Assembly (NCBI GenBank): GCA_964551315.1 | Contig: CAZKCM010000003.1 | Location: 62,001 to 126,000 of the forward strand | Direction of reading: 5' to 3' | Origin: Virgifigura sp964551315 | GTDB taxonomy: Bacteria; Pseudomonadota; Alphaproteobacteria; Dongiales; Dongiaceae | Length of the DNA: 64,000 nucleotides | In this document: positions 27,376 to 36,307 of the stretch, piece after piece | Position numbering within the stretch: position 1 is the stretch's first letter | Layout of the letters: each line of letters opens with the position of its first letter | Notes under the pieces: model-generated | Told to the model about the DNA's origin: nothing | The model's database searches: none | The model's input: only the letters and a program-made list of their open reading frames with translations | Made by a program: the position numbers and the translations under genes

Positions 27376-28188
27376 TCAAACGCCGCTGTCGTCCGCGAGG
27401 ATCAGCGTCCGCTTGCCGCCGCGCAATCGGGCCGGCAGAACGTCAAAGGAAAGCCTCTGGCTCTCGGATCGCGCCGCGAGCAGGTTTATCGCCGCGCGGT
27501 AGCCGTGGAGCGTCCCGACATCCACATAGGCCTCACCGGCGCGCACGCCGTACGCTTCCCCGCCGCGGGAGACATAGGCGTTGATCAGCGAGCCGATGTA
27601 CTCGTCGATGCGGTTCCGCTCGCACCACAGTTCGAAGAGCGTGTGGAGGACCGTTCCGGGCACCTTGAAGGCGCCCCAGACCCAGTGGGAACCCGGACTC
27701 CGGTGCTTGACCTGGATCTCGTGGATGATGCCCTTGCTGTCCGTCACCACGGCGTCGAAGATCTCCGGATGCTCCACGGGGAAGAGCAGGAAGGAAAGCC
27801 GCTCGGCGTCGAGAGCGCAAAGGCCGTCCTCGGGAAACCAGATCGTGTCGGGAAGGCCGACGACCACGGTTTCGGTCGGATGGACCAGCGGCAGGGCCCG
27901 GAAGATCGCGTCGCACAACCCGCCGGGATGAGGCTGGACGACATAGGCGATGTCCGCGAGCCCAACCCGACCGCCATAATACTCGAGAATGTCCGACTTG
28001 CCGGGCGCGATGACGAAGCAAATCTTCCGCGCGCCGCCCCGGATCATCCGCTCGACGAGATATTCGCTGACCGCGCGTGGCCGTTCCGTGTCGGCGTCGA
28101 ATCGGCTGCCGACCGGAAGCAGCTCTTTGGAAAACGCCAGCGGTTGGATGCGCGTTCCGCTTCCGGCGGCCGGGATGATGCCCCACAT
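27376..28188 (-). CDS. Sugar-phosphate nucleotidyltransferase
   Basis: A 270-residue RfbA/GalU-like enzyme, forming an NDP-sugar from NTP and a sugar 1-phosphate. The signature GxGTR...KELLP is at IPAAGSGTRIQPLAFSKELLPVG (key residues G9, G11, T12, R13 and K21). Other conserved pieces are ILEYYGG, PDTIWFP and the C-terminal YVDVGTLHGYRAA. Gap to the glycosyltransferase is 3 bp, so they are one transcript. It would supply the activated sugar for the glycosyltransferase. Confidence 0.9.
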   Translation of the reverse strand: MWGIIPAAGSGTRIQPLAFSKELLPVGSRFDADTERPRAVSEYLVERMIRGGARKICFVIAPGKSDILEYYGGRVGLADIAYVVQPHPGGLCDAIFRALPLVHPTETVVVGLPDTIWFPEDGLCALDAERLSFLLFPVEHPEIFDAVVTDSKGIIHEIQVKHRSPGSHWVWGAFKVPGTVLHTLFELWCERNRIDEYIGSLINAYVSRGGEAYGVRAGEAYVDVGTLHGYRAAINLLAARSESQRLSFDVLPARLRGGKRTLILADDSGV

Positions 28189-28191
28189 GGA

Positions 28192-29313
28192 TCAGGCCTC
28201 CTCCATCAGCGACGATACGTCGCTCGCCGAGGGGCCGGCGGGCTCGCCAGATAGCGCCGCCTCGAACGCCGCTTCCAGGTCCTTGGCACGCTGGTCTGCG
28301 GTGTGCTCCGCGAGGACCCGCTCGCGCGCGGCACGGCCGATCCGGTGCAGCTCCCCGTCGGGCAGGTTCAGGGCGTCGACGGCGTCGCCGCTGCCGCCGG
28401 CGACGAGAATCTCGGAGCCGGGCTCGAAGAAGCCGCCAAGCCCTTCCCACCGGTCGCTCAGGATTGGCACGCCGCAGGCCGCGGCCTCGAAAAGCCGGCC
28501 CGACGGGCAATACCCCATTTCGGCCATTACCCGGCGCGTCACGTTCAGGGTAAGCCGCGACGAGCAGTAGAAGGCGGGGTGCTCGGCCGGTGGCAGATGC
28601 CGGACGAAGAAGATGTTCTTGGTCCAGGGGAAGGACTGCGGATACTGCGCGCCGCCGATCACGAAGCGGCGGCCGGGGAGCCGTCGCGCCGGTTCGATGA
28701 ACAGCTCGGCCAGCGCCCCTTGCCGATCTTCCGCGTAGGTGCCCAGATAAGAGAGATCGGCCCGGTATTGTGGCGCCGCCGGCATGGGTCGATGAATCGT
28801 CAGGTCGGCGCTTCCGTAAAGCGGCGCGGTTCGGCGGGCGCCGAGCATCGTCCGAAGGTCCGAAAGGGCGGCTCCGCCCGTGTAGCTCAGAACCAGGTCG
28901 AAGTCCGAGAGCCCGCGCGGGCCGATGTAACTGATCGGTTCGCCGGCCCGCAGGCATGCCAGGGTCACGGGCGTATCCAGATCGTAAAAGACGCGAAGGC
29001 GGGTCCGGGACGCGAGAACCAGCTCCGCGGCCGGAATCCCGTCGGGGCAGAAGGAGGTCACGATCGCGACGTCGGCATCCGCCAGATGGCGATCGGCTGT
29101 CTGGCGGGCGTCGCGCCAGTCCGCGTAGAGATGGAGTTCTCCATCCGCGAGCTCCGTCAGGTCGCGGTGCAGGGCGTAGTAGGGAACGTCGCGCTCGAAG
29201 AACACGGTTCGATGGCCGCGCCGGCCGAGGGCGGCGCACAGGCCGCGCCAGAGCGTTGCATGCCCGTTTCCCCAGGAGGAGCTGATCGAAAGGCCGAAAA
29301 CTACCAGTTTCAT
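28192..29313 (-). CDS. Glycosyltransferase of the CgeB/GT-B type
   Basis: A 373-residue GT-B enzyme, first gene of the four-gene minus-strand operon. It starts with the strand KLVVFGLSISSSWGNGHATLWRG and a His/Asn-rich loop. The C-terminal half has LNVTRRVMAEMGYCPSGRLFEAAACGVPILSD, the donor-binding region with the conserved Glu (FEAAACG). I place it with CgeB/DUF3880-like spore or cell-surface glycosyltransferases. The acceptor is unknown. The upstream spacer carries an exact EcfG-type promoter. Confidence 0.85.
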   Translation of the reverse strand: MKLVVFGLSISSSWGNGHATLWRGLCAALGRRGHRTVFFERDVPYYALHRDLTELADGELHLYADWRDARQTADRHLADADVAIVTSFCPDGIPAAELVLASRTRLRVFYDLDTPVTLACLRAGEPISYIGPRGLSDFDLVLSYTGGAALSDLRTMLGARRTAPLYGSADLTIHRPMPAAPQYRADLSYLGTYAEDRQGALAELFIEPARRLPGRRFVIGGAQYPQSFPWTKNIFFVRHLPPAEHPAFYCSSRLTLNVTRRVMAEMGYCPSGRLFEAAACGVPILSDRWEGLGGFFEPGSEILVAGGSGDAVDALNLPDGELHRIGRAARERVLAEHTADQRAKDLEAAFEAALSGEPAGPSASDVSSLMEEA

Positions 29314-29387
29314 GCCGCGGTCTGTTACGCGCCCCCCTGCCCGGCGGTGCCTCCCGGTCCATACGGGCCCGGGCGGCTGTCACATTC

Positions 29388-29412
29388 AACGGAATACGGA
29401 GCTGAAGGTTCC
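29388..29412 (-). promoter_or_regulatory. EcfG-type promoter GGAAC-N16-CGTT driving the sugar cassette
   Basis: On the minus strand, GGAAC (29412-29408) and CGTT (29391-29388) are separated by 16 bp. The -10 element lies 74 bp before the glycosyltransferase start at 29313. It is the only strong promoter-like element in the 474 bp spacer 29314-29787. Confidence 0.7.
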
Positions 29413-29617
29413 GGTCCGCCCGCGCGTGTTCGGAAGGATTTACTCCGGCGCGCGCAATATCGGCGCGGGCCGGCAGGTAAACCCGAGGCGATAGCCGGCG
29501 GGAGCGTAAGGGCGTGGCCGCAGTCGCCGAATGATTGTCGAGAGAAGACTTCGGCCCGAAATGTGCCGATCCGGGCTTGTTCTGGGGAAGGGCAAAGCCG
29601 ACGGACGGAGAGGAGGG

Positions 29618-29938
29618 ATGTTCTTGAAGAAGATGAAGCTCGGTCGCGGCGAACTATTGAGGTTAGACATGGATCGGGTCCCGTGGCCGGAACCCTGGCC
29701 GCCAAGCCCGAACAAGGGCGCCGACGCCGGCGCGAAAGTCGCCCCGAAAGACGGCATTGCTCGTCTGCAGCGCCGCCGCACCTGGTCTCAACGGATTCCT
29801 GCCGTGATCTCGGCCCGGCGCCGCTCCGCTGCCTCGGTCTGCGCCGGGGTCATCGTCCTGACAAGCTCGGACCGCCTCGCCGATGCCTGTCGGCCGGAGT
29901 CGGAAGCCTCGTTCTGCGCGATGGTGAGCCAGGCGTAG
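29618..29938 (+). CDS. Possible small protein with a strong ribosome site (doubtful)
   Basis: A 106-codon frame preceded by GGAGAGGAGGG, the most perfect ribosome site of the region, but only one base from the ATG; a TTG six codons-worth of bases later has better spacing. The N-terminal part (MFLKKMKLGRGELLRLDMD) is plausible, but the 3' half overlaps the opposite-strand Sel1 gene by 151 bp and reads like antisense. A much shorter translated peptide, or none, is equally possible. Confidence 0.2.
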   Translation: MFLKKMKLGRGELLRLDMDRVPWPEPWPPSPNKGADAGAKVAPKDGIARLQRRRTWSQRIPAVISARRRSAASVCAGVIVLTSSDRLADACRPESEASFCAMVSQA

Positions 29939-30441
29939 GCCTCGATCGGATCCGCGGCCACGCCGCGCCCCGTCATATACATGGTGCCCAGACGGCACTG
30001 TGCTTCGCTATGGCCGCGCCGGGCCGCCTGCTCGTACCAGCGCGCTGCCTCTGCGTCGTCCTGCGGAACGATGACGCCCTCGTCATAGGCGCGGCCGAGC
30101 TCGAACTGTGCCCCGGGATGTTCCCGCTCAGCGGCTTTGCGGTACCATCGGATGGCTTCGGCTTCGTCCTGAGCCACGCCCCGCCCTTGCTGATACAAAC
30201 GGCCGACGAGGTACTGCGCCTCAGGCTCGCCGGCTTCCGCAAGTGGCCGCAGAATACGGAGCGCCGTGGCATCGTCGCCCCGCTGATAGGCCGCGATGCC
30301 GTCGCCGAGGCGCCGTTCCGGCGACGGGGATCCGATCGCTCTCAACCAGCTTCGAAGCACGCGGCGCTCTCCAGACGCGTGGCTGACCGCATTGCCCCGG
30401 CGGCCGGGGCCGGGTCGTCTCGGTTTCGCCCGATCGTCCAA
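29788..30441 (-). CDS. Sel1-like repeat protein
   Basis: A 217-residue protein with a basic N-terminal section and three to four Sel1 repeats (about residues 50-165: AQYLVGRLYQQGRGVAQD, AQFELGRAYDEG, AQCRLGTMYMTGRGVA). Sel1 repeats are tetratricopeptide-like scaffolds for protein contacts. No clear signal peptide is seen. The only start giving the whole frame is a TTG at 30441, so the true start is uncertain. Confidence 0.75.
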   Translation of the reverse strand: MDDRAKPRRPGPGRRGNAVSHASGERRVLRSWLRAIGSPSPERRLGDGIAAYQRGDDATALRILRPLAEAGEPEAQYLVGRLYQQGRGVAQDEAEAIRWYRKAAEREHPGAQFELGRAYDEGVIVPQDDAEAARWYEQAARRGHSEAQCRLGTMYMTGRGVAADPIEAYAWLTIAQNEASDSGRQASARRSELVRTMTPAQTEAAERRRAEITAGIR

Positions 30442-30614
30442 AAGAGTGGAAGCGATCCGCCGTCGATTGGTTCCGCGCCGACCCGAGTCGGGTCGAAGAA
30501 AAGGTTAGTGCCCGTCGAGGGCTGGTGGCGCCGCGTCGGTCGCTTTGCCGCTGACGGTTGGCGCCCCTGCCGCACACTCCGGCGCCGGCCCCTTGGCGAT
30601 GACGCCGTTGGCCG

Positions 30615-30815
30615 TCACCGGTTCAGGAGCCAGAGGATGAGGGTCAGTACGACGCTGATCAGGATGGAGGTCCCGAGCGGAATGTAGAGGCGGAAATTTC
30701 CGCGCTCGATTACGATGTCGCCGGGCAGACGCCCGAGGCCGAGCGACTGCAGCAGCGGCCACAGCAGTCCGGCCGCGACGAGAATGAGCCCGACGAGGAT
30801 CAACCAACGAGACAT
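30615..30815 (-). CDS. DUF2905 small membrane protein
   Basis: A 66-residue protein with two transmembrane helices (residues 4-22 and 45-63) joined by the family loop GLGRLPGDIVIERGNFRLY. This pattern is DUF2905; function unknown. I trim the start to the ATG at 30815; the longer upstream frame is out of family. It is divergent from the DUF599 gene. Confidence 0.88.
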   Translation of the reverse strand: MSRWLILVGLILVAAGLLWPLLQSLGLGRLPGDIVIERGNFRLYIPLGTSILISVVLTLILWLLNR

Positions 30816-30963
30816 TGCCAAGAGATTTAGGTCACGCCCGGGATCATGAAAAGACGGCAATTGGTCGGGCGACCGGTGGCCCTGGTATCTCGGCCGCTTC
30901 AAATCCGGCTCCGCCGCCCTTAAGATCACGCCGCCAGCCGTTTCACGGTGAGGGAGCCGCGCC

Positions 30964-31788
30964 GTGCCGTTCGACCTGACGCCGATCGATGTCATCGCCC
31001 TGATTTGGTTCCTGGCCGTCTGGCTGACCTACAATCTGGTGCTCGATCACCTCGTTCATGGGCCGGTGACCCTGAATCAGAACATGAAGGCCCTGCGGGG
31101 CGTCTGGATGCGGCGGATGCTCGAGCGCGAGAACCGGATCATGGATGCGCAGTTGATCGGGCATCTGATCTCCAGCGTGTCCTTCTTCGCCTCGACGACC
31201 GTGCTGGTCCTGGCCGGCCTGCTGGGCGTCCTCGGCGCGGTGGACGACGTCTACGCGGCGATCGGCCGGCTCAGCTTCACCGTCAAGACGACAAAGCTGC
31301 TGTTCGAGTTCAAGATTCTCGTCCTGCTCGGCATCTTCATCTTTGCGTTCTTCAAGTTCACCTGGGCCCTGCGACAGTTCAACTACAGCTGCGCCGTGAT
31401 CGGCGCGGCGCCGCTCGCGCCGGTTCCCAAGTCGCGTCGGGAAGGCATCGCGGCGCCGGCCGCCGACGTCCTGTCGCTGGCCATCAGCAACTTCAACGGC
31501 GGGCTGCGGTCGTACTATTTCGCGCTGGCGGCTCTGAGCTGGTTCATCCAGCCCTGGCTGTTCATTCTGGTGACGGCGTGGATCCTGCTGGTCCTTCTCC
31601 GCAGGCATCTGCTGTCCGCGGCCTTTCGGGCTGTCCGGCAATACGTTCACGCGATTGCCGATGGTGCGCCGGCTGACGCCGGCCCGGGCGCTCCGGGAAG
31701 GCCTCTCCATCTGGGAGCGTCGAAACGAACGGCCGATGAGCTTGAGGGCGGCCCGGCGCGTGCGGCGGCTGGCGATCCCCGGGCATGA
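30964..31788 (+). CDS. DUF599 membrane protein
   Basis: A 274-residue protein with about four transmembrane helices (residues 7-27, 65-90, 112-135 and 180-215) and the DUF599 pattern DVIALIWFLAVWLTYN, RENRIMDAQLIGHL, TTKLLFEFKILVLL, ISNFNGGLRSYYFALAAL. The tail after about 235 is disordered. Starts with GTG at 30964. Function unknown. It converges with the MerR-like gene at 31813. Confidence 0.85.
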   Translation: MPFDLTPIDVIALIWFLAVWLTYNLVLDHLVHGPVTLNQNMKALRGVWMRRMLERENRIMDAQLIGHLISSVSFFASTTVLVLAGLLGVLGAVDDVYAAIGRLSFTVKTTKLLFEFKILVLLGIFIFAFFKFTWALRQFNYSCAVIGAAPLAPVPKSRREGIAAPAADVLSLAISNFNGGLRSYYFALAALSWFIQPWLFILVTAWILLVLLRRHLLSAAFRAVRQYVHAIADGAPADAGPGAPGRPLHLGASKRTADELEGGPARAAAGDPRA

Positions 31789-31812
31789 CGCGCGCGGCGT
31801 TCTCGTCCGGCA

Positions 31813-32562
31813 TTACCAAAGCCAGCGGCGGCGTCGGGTGAAGCTCAGGATCTCCTGAAGCGAGAGCATGACCTGCTGGTGCCGGAATGCCGATTGGCGG
31901 TCGCGCTCTTCCTCGGCGATCTGGCGCTCGCTCTCGGAGAAGCGGCGCTCGTTGTCATGCGCTTCGATAACCTGGACGATCGCAGACAGGATCTGCCGGA
32001 TCATCAGGTCGCGAGCCTCGATCGACGCCTGCAGATCCGTCAGTCGCCGCTCGAGAACGGAGAGTTGTCGCTGCATCTCGGCGGGCGACGATCCTGGCGC
32101 CACCGCTGGCACGGGCGAGCGGGTGACGCTCGCCCCATTCGCCGGATGCAGAACATCTTCGATCCGTGGCGACGCAGGCGGGGGACGGTTCGGTGGCCTC
32201 GGCGTGCCGCCGCCGTCGGCGGTGTACTCCGCGAGCGCTCCGCCGGCGACGAGGAGCGCGGCCGTGCCAAGCTCATCCTCGACAGCCGCCGCGCTCCGGC
32301 CCGAATCGTACATGCGACGGATCCGTTCCAGGACGGGCAGGGCCGATCGCGCGACGAGAACCTTCTTTCCCGATCTCGTCCAAGGTACGTACCGGCCGTG
32401 CCGGTCGAGGTAGCGACGGAGGCTGCTCAGCGGGATTCCGAGCTTCTGTCTTGCCTCATCCAGGCTGAGCCAGACTTCGCCGTCGGCCTCCGGCGCCTCG
32501 GCGTGATCGGAGCTGCAGTTGCTGCCGGTTCGTAGCGGCACGACGCGCTCGAGATTCGCCAT
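31813..32562 (-). CDS. MerR-like DNA-binding protein with C-terminal coiled coil
   Basis: A 249-residue protein. Residues 28-95 form a winged helix-turn-helix of MerR type (LSLDEARQKLGIPLSSLRRYLD, then a wing VPWTRSGKKVLV). A proline-rich linker (about 115-160) leads to a helical, coiled-coil region (LSVLERRLTDLQASIEARDLMIRQIL, and a Glu/Arg-rich stretch to about 235). The layout recalls plasmid-partition or cell-cycle accessory MerR proteins rather than metal sensors, as no Cys is present in a sensor loop. It may regulate the adjacent glycan cluster. The upstream 262 bp spacer contains an AT-rich block at 32735-32845. Confidence 0.7.
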   Translation of the reverse strand: MANLERVVPLRTGSNCSSDHAEAPEADGEVWLSLDEARQKLGIPLSSLRRYLDRHGRYVPWTRSGKKVLVARSALPVLERIRRMYDSGRSAAAVEDELGTAALLVAGGALAEYTADGGGTPRPPNRPPPASPRIEDVLHPANGASVTRSPVPAVAPGSSPAEMQRQLSVLERRLTDLQASIEARDLMIRQILSAIVQVIEAHDNERRFSESERQIAEEERDRQSAFRHQQVMLSLQEILSFTRRRRWLW

Positions 32563-32824
32563 CCCTCGACCTCTCTGCCGATGGAGCCAGTCGAGCTTTG
32601 GCGGGCCCGGGGCGGGACATGGCCGCGGCGCGGTGAATCGACGACAAGACAGGGTCAGCCCGCGAACGGATCAACAGGACCGGCGGCCGAGTTGGCTCCC
32701 CAGGCGCCCCAATGCTCCCCTCGACGAGGGATAGTAGTTAACATTAATGGTAAAGCAAGGGTAAAGAACAGGCGGTGGCTTTTCTTTCCACCATCTCAGA
32801 GGCACAATACAAACCGCAAGAACC

Positions 32825-33844
32825 TCAATTCGGTGGCGAAAGACTGCTAACCCGGGCGACGGGTTGAAGGCGCGTGGCGCCTTCCGGGGGCCGTGGCGGA
32901 TAGGCAGCAATTCGCTCCACCCGGTATTCCTTCAGCTTCCGGGCCTGGGTGAAGATGATCACCTCGGCGATCAGCCCGATCGCGAAAATCTGAATACCGA
33001 GCACCACGACCAGGGAACTGATGACCAGGGCGGGCCGGTCGCCCAGCGGCATGCCGAAGAACAGCCGCTGGACCACGAGAATGGCCGTCATGATGAAGCC
33101 GATCAGAAACACGGAGAACCCGACGAGGCCGAAGAAGCGGAACGGCTTGCGGATGAACCGCAAAAGGAAGGCGGTCGATGCGATGTCGAGCAGGCGCCGG
33201 ACGTAGACGCCCATAGGATAGATGCGCAGCGCCTTGTCCCGCTGGGCCTGCCTGACGTCGACCTCGCAGACCTTGAAGCCTTGCCGGTCCGCCAGCATCG
33301 GCAAGAAACGATGGAGGTCGCCGTAGATCGCGACCTCTTCCGCGACGCGCCGCCGCAGAGCGCGAACCCCGCATCCGAGGTCGAGGAAGCCGAATCCCGT
33401 CGCCAGCTTGACCAGGCGGTGGAAGATCGAGGATTGGATCCGGTTCAGCTTCGGATCCTGCCGCGGCGATCGGCGGGCGATGGCGACGTCGCAGTGGTCG
33501 AGGGCCGCGAGGACCTTCGGGATTTCCGAGGCTTCGACCTGTGCGTAAGCCGGCAACGTCAGAAGGACATCGGCGGAAGCTTCCTCGAAGCCCAGCGCCA
33601 GCGCCGTGGCCTCTCCGAACCACCGGCTGAGCGTGATGATGCGGACGCGCTCGCCGCTTTCCTGCAGCGACCGGAGCGCGGCCGCGACCGTCGGGTTCTC
33701 GCCGTCCAAGACATAGATGAACTCGTAGTTCCCCGTCCACGTTTCGACGGCGGTCTTGTACTGGTGGAAGAGCTCTTTCGGGTCATCGTACCGATCCGTG
33801 ACGGGGACGATGATGGATAGTGCGCTGGACGTGACGCGGCTCAT
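32825..33844 (-). CDS. GT2-fold glycosyltransferase paralogue lacking the usual DxD motif
   Basis: A 339-residue membrane protein with an N-terminal GT-A domain (about 1-225) and two C-terminal helices (about 235-265 and 275-300), as in polyprenyl-phosphate glycosyltransferases. Compared with its neighbour, the first Asp pair is DGE rather than DDGS, and the metal-binding region is LPAYAQVEASEIP where the neighbour has MDGDLQNDPADIP. The donor-binding Asps are thus replaced. The ATG is embedded in the neighbour's stop (ATGA), so the two are made in equal amounts. It may be a divergent enzyme or a regulatory partner. Confidence 0.85.
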   Translation of the reverse strand: MSRVTSSALSIIVPVTDRYDDPKELFHQYKTAVETWTGNYEFIYVLDGENPTVAAALRSLQESGERVRIITLSRWFGEATALALGFEEASADVLLTLPAYAQVEASEIPKVLAALDHCDVAIARRSPRQDPKLNRIQSSIFHRLVKLATGFGFLDLGCGVRALRRRVAEEVAIYGDLHRFLPMLADRQGFKVCEVDVRQAQRDKALRIYPMGVYVRRLLDIASTAFLLRFIRKPFRFFGLVGFSVFLIGFIMTAILVVQRLFFGMPLGDRPALVISSLVVVLGIQIFAIGLIAEVIIFTQARKLKEYRVERIAAYPPRPPEGATRLQPVARVSSLSPPN

Positions 33845-34812
33845 CCCGACCTCCCCACGGCGCCGCCGATCCACTGCGTGCGGCGCGGCGTGACGGCGGC
33901 GAAATCCTTGAGTCTGAAGTCACCCGATCGCGATCCGTATTCACCGATCAGGCCAAGTGAGAACAGGGCGATGCCGAGCGTTCCGAACAGCACCGACAAC
34001 CCGCCGATGACGACAAAGTGCGGCTCGGCCACCAGCCATTCCTCCACGAGCAGAGAGAGCAGGAGGCACAGGCTGGTAAGGCCGGCCAGCAACCCGGCGG
34101 TGCCGAAGAAGTAAATCGGTCGCTCGGCCACGGTGAGGATCGTCTTGATCGCGATGAGATCCAGAAGAACCTTGTAGATCCGGGAGAGGCCGTATTTCGA
34201 TTTCCCGAACTTTCGGGCGTGGTGCCGGACCTTGATCTCGGCGATGCGCGCACCCGTGATCGAAGACATCGCCGGGATGAAGCGATGCATCTCGGAATAG
34301 AGCGGGACCTGCTTGATGACCGACGCCCGATACGCCTTGAGAGAGCAGCCGTTGTCCCGGATCGGTACGCCGGTGACCTTGCCGATCAGCCAGTTGGCGA
34401 TCCGAGACGGGATCTTCCGCCGGATAAGCGCGTCCTGCCGGCGCTGGCGCCAGCCGACGACGATGTCGTAGCCCTCGGCGATCTTCTCGAGGAAATTGGG
34501 GATGTCCGCGGGGTCGTTCTGAAGGTCGCCGTCCATCGTGATCAGGATCTCGCCCTCGGCGTGATCGATCCCGGCCGCCATGGCCGGGGTCTGGCCATAG
34601 TTCCGCCGCAGCTTGATGACCCGTACCCGGCTGTCCTTGCGCGCGATCGCCTCGAGCCGTGCAAAGGATTGGTCGACGCTACCGTCATCGACGAAGAGGA
34701 TTTCGTATCGAAGGTTCAGCGGGTCGACCGCACGCACGATTGCGGCGTAGAGCAATCCGCAATTGTCCTCCTCGTTGTAGACGGGAATGATCAAGGATAG
34801 GTCGATCGGCAT
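33841..34812 (-). CDS. Polyprenyl-phosphate-type family 2 glycosyltransferase
   Basis: A 323-residue inner-membrane GT2 enzyme related to DPM1/GtrB/ArnC, which attaches a sugar from an NDP-sugar to undecaprenyl phosphate. Motifs: IIPVYNEEDN, FVDDGSVDQS, ITMDGDLQNDPADIP (with DGD as the metal site) and GCSLKAYR. Two transmembrane helices lie at about residues 234-258 and 265-293. It is the first gene of the pair and has all catalytic residues, unlike its partner. Confidence 0.92.
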   Translation of the reverse strand: MPIDLSLIIPVYNEEDNCGLLYAAIVRAVDPLNLRYEILFVDDGSVDQSFARLEAIARKDSRVRVIKLRRNYGQTPAMAAGIDHAEGEILITMDGDLQNDPADIPNFLEKIAEGYDIVVGWRQRRQDALIRRKIPSRIANWLIGKVTGVPIRDNGCSLKAYRASVIKQVPLYSEMHRFIPAMSSITGARIAEIKVRHHARKFGKSKYGLSRIYKVLLDLIAIKTILTVAERPIYFFGTAGLLAGLTSLCLLLSLLVEEWLVAEPHFVVIGGLSVLFGTLGIALFSLGLIGEYGSRSGDFRLKDFAAVTPRRTQWIGGAVGRSG

Positions 34813-35036
34813 TCACCCGGTCCTGCGAAGCTTGCGCCGCGACCCGGCTCCCGCTGGAACGGGCAGCATGTCGCCAGGCGCGAATCCAGAGAAAACCGCG
34901 GATCTGGAGGCAGCCAGTGCCGGCGGATAGCCGCCCCGGTGACGAACCCTTTGCGGCCGGGAGGCGTTATTCGGCATACGGCTCCGGGCCGAATGGCACG
35001 AAGGCGGTGGGAACTTGGGGCAGAAGCGAGGGGATC

Positions 35037-36035
35037 ATGAACGACACGAGCCTCGTGGCGGTGACCGGGGCGACCGGATTCTTGGGCAGTCATCTCACGG
35101 AGCGGCTCGTCCGCGACGGCCATCGGGTTCGTATCCTGGCGCGCGATCCGGCCAAGGCCGAGGCGCTTCGCGGGACCGTGTCCGGTGGAATCGTCCTCGG
35201 CGACATCACCGATCCGTCGGCGCTTGCGGCTCTGGTAGAGGGCGCGGACACGGTCTTTCATCTCGTCTCGAACTTCCGAACCGCATCCGGACCGCCGTCG
35301 AGCTACAGGGCGGTGAATCTGCAGGGAACGGTGACCGCGCTGGATGCGGCGCGGGCGGCCGGCGTGCGCCGGTTCGTGCACTGCTCGACCATCGGGGTGC
35401 ACGGTCACGTCCGGGCGACGCCGGGCGATGAACGGTCGCCCTACGCCCCAGGGGACCTCTATCAGGAAACCAAGATGCAGGCGGAGCAGGCCTGCTTTGC
35501 CGAGGCGCGGCGCGGCGGGATGGAGATCGTCATCGTCCGTCCCTGCTCGATCTACGGTCCCGGCGACCTGCGCATGCTGAAAATGTTCAAGATGCTCCGC
35601 AACGGGCGGTTCTTCCTTCTGGGCCCCTGCCGCGAGAACTTTCACGCCGTCTACATCGACGACCTCGTCGAGGGATTCCTGCTGGCAATGCGGACGCCGG
35701 ACATCTCCGGCGAGGCCTTCATCATCGGCGGACCCGAGTATCTGCCTCTGCGCGAGTATCTGGCTACCGCGGCCCGGGCGGTTGGGGCGCGGCCACCCGC
35801 CCTCCGGTTCCCTTATGCCCCCTTTTACGCGGCCGCGGCCGTTTGCGAGGCGATCTGCGTGCCGCTCGGGCTGGAACCGCCGCTGCACAGGCGCCGGGTC
35901 CGGTTCTTCCGGAACAACCGGGCGTTCTCCATCGAGAAGGCTCGCGCGGTTCTGGGCTACGCGCCGGCGGTCGATCTCGAGGAGGGCATGAAACGCACGG
36001 TTTTGTGGTACCGGGAGAATGGCTACCTCCCCTAA
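35037..36035 (+). CDS. NAD(P)-dependent epimerase/dehydratase (extended SDR)
   Basis: A 332-residue extended SDR. The nucleotide loop is TGATGFLGSH (residues 10-19); the catalytic Tyr and Lys are in YQETK; RPCSIYGPGD is the typical substrate-loop segment. It resembles UDP-sugar epimerases and hopanoid-type HpnA oxidoreductases; the substrate is not certain. The upstream in-frame extension has no ribosome site, so the ATG at 35037 (AGCGAGGGG upstream) is used. It converges with the broken acyltransferase, overlapping its 3' end by 4 bp. Confidence 0.88.
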   Translation: MNDTSLVAVTGATGFLGSHLTERLVRDGHRVRILARDPAKAEALRGTVSGGIVLGDITDPSALAALVEGADTVFHLVSNFRTASGPPSSYRAVNLQGTVTALDAARAAGVRRFVHCSTIGVHGHVRATPGDERSPYAPGDLYQETKMQAEQACFAEARRGGMEIVIVRPCSIYGPGDLRMLKMFKMLRNGRFFLLGPCRENFHAVYIDDLVEGFLLAMRTPDISGEAFIIGGPEYLPLREYLATAARAVGARPPALRFPYAPFYAAAAVCEAICVPLGLEPPLHRRRVRFFRNNRAFSIEKARAVLGYAPAVDLEEGMKRTVLWYRENGYLP

Positions 36036-36307
36036 TCTGATCCGGTGGCGCGCCGGACGGGGGTTCTGCCGGATCGGGCGCGCCGATCGGCGGTTACCCG
36101 CGCGGAAATCCCCGTCGTGTCCAGGACCGCGTCGTCGTCGATCAGAACGCCGTCGCCGATGGAGATCTTGTGCGGATGCCGAAGCGTCACACCCCGCCCG
36201 ATCACGACGTTCCGCCCCATGTGCCGGAACGGACCGCGATAAAGGAGCCTCGCGACCTGTCTGTTGGGCGTCCCGTGTACTTTCGAATTCAGCGTTGGAT
36301 GAGTCAT
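36032..36307 (-). pseudogene. Truncated hexapeptide (left-handed beta-helix) acyltransferase
   Basis: A 91-codon frame from the ATG at 36307. Its first 66 residues match the start of a LbetaH acyltransferase (RLLYRGPFRHMGRNVVIGRG, then the first helix coils TLRHPHKISIGDGVLIDDDAV). After LDTTG the family match ends and a short Arg-rich tail follows. The remaining coils with the catalytic His are lost, so it is unlikely to be active. It lies at the 3' end of the minus-strand glycan operon next to an intact acyltransferase. The 241 bp upstream (36308-36548) is less GC-rich and holds a frame (FTVQRFGAERLFCCFKQKK) of unknown origin. Confidence 0.7.

Noticed and set aside
28303..30687. 794-codon plus-strand frame
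   Set aside because: Runs antisense to the glycosyltransferase and Sel1 genes and across their spacer; no ribosome site or recognisable domain.
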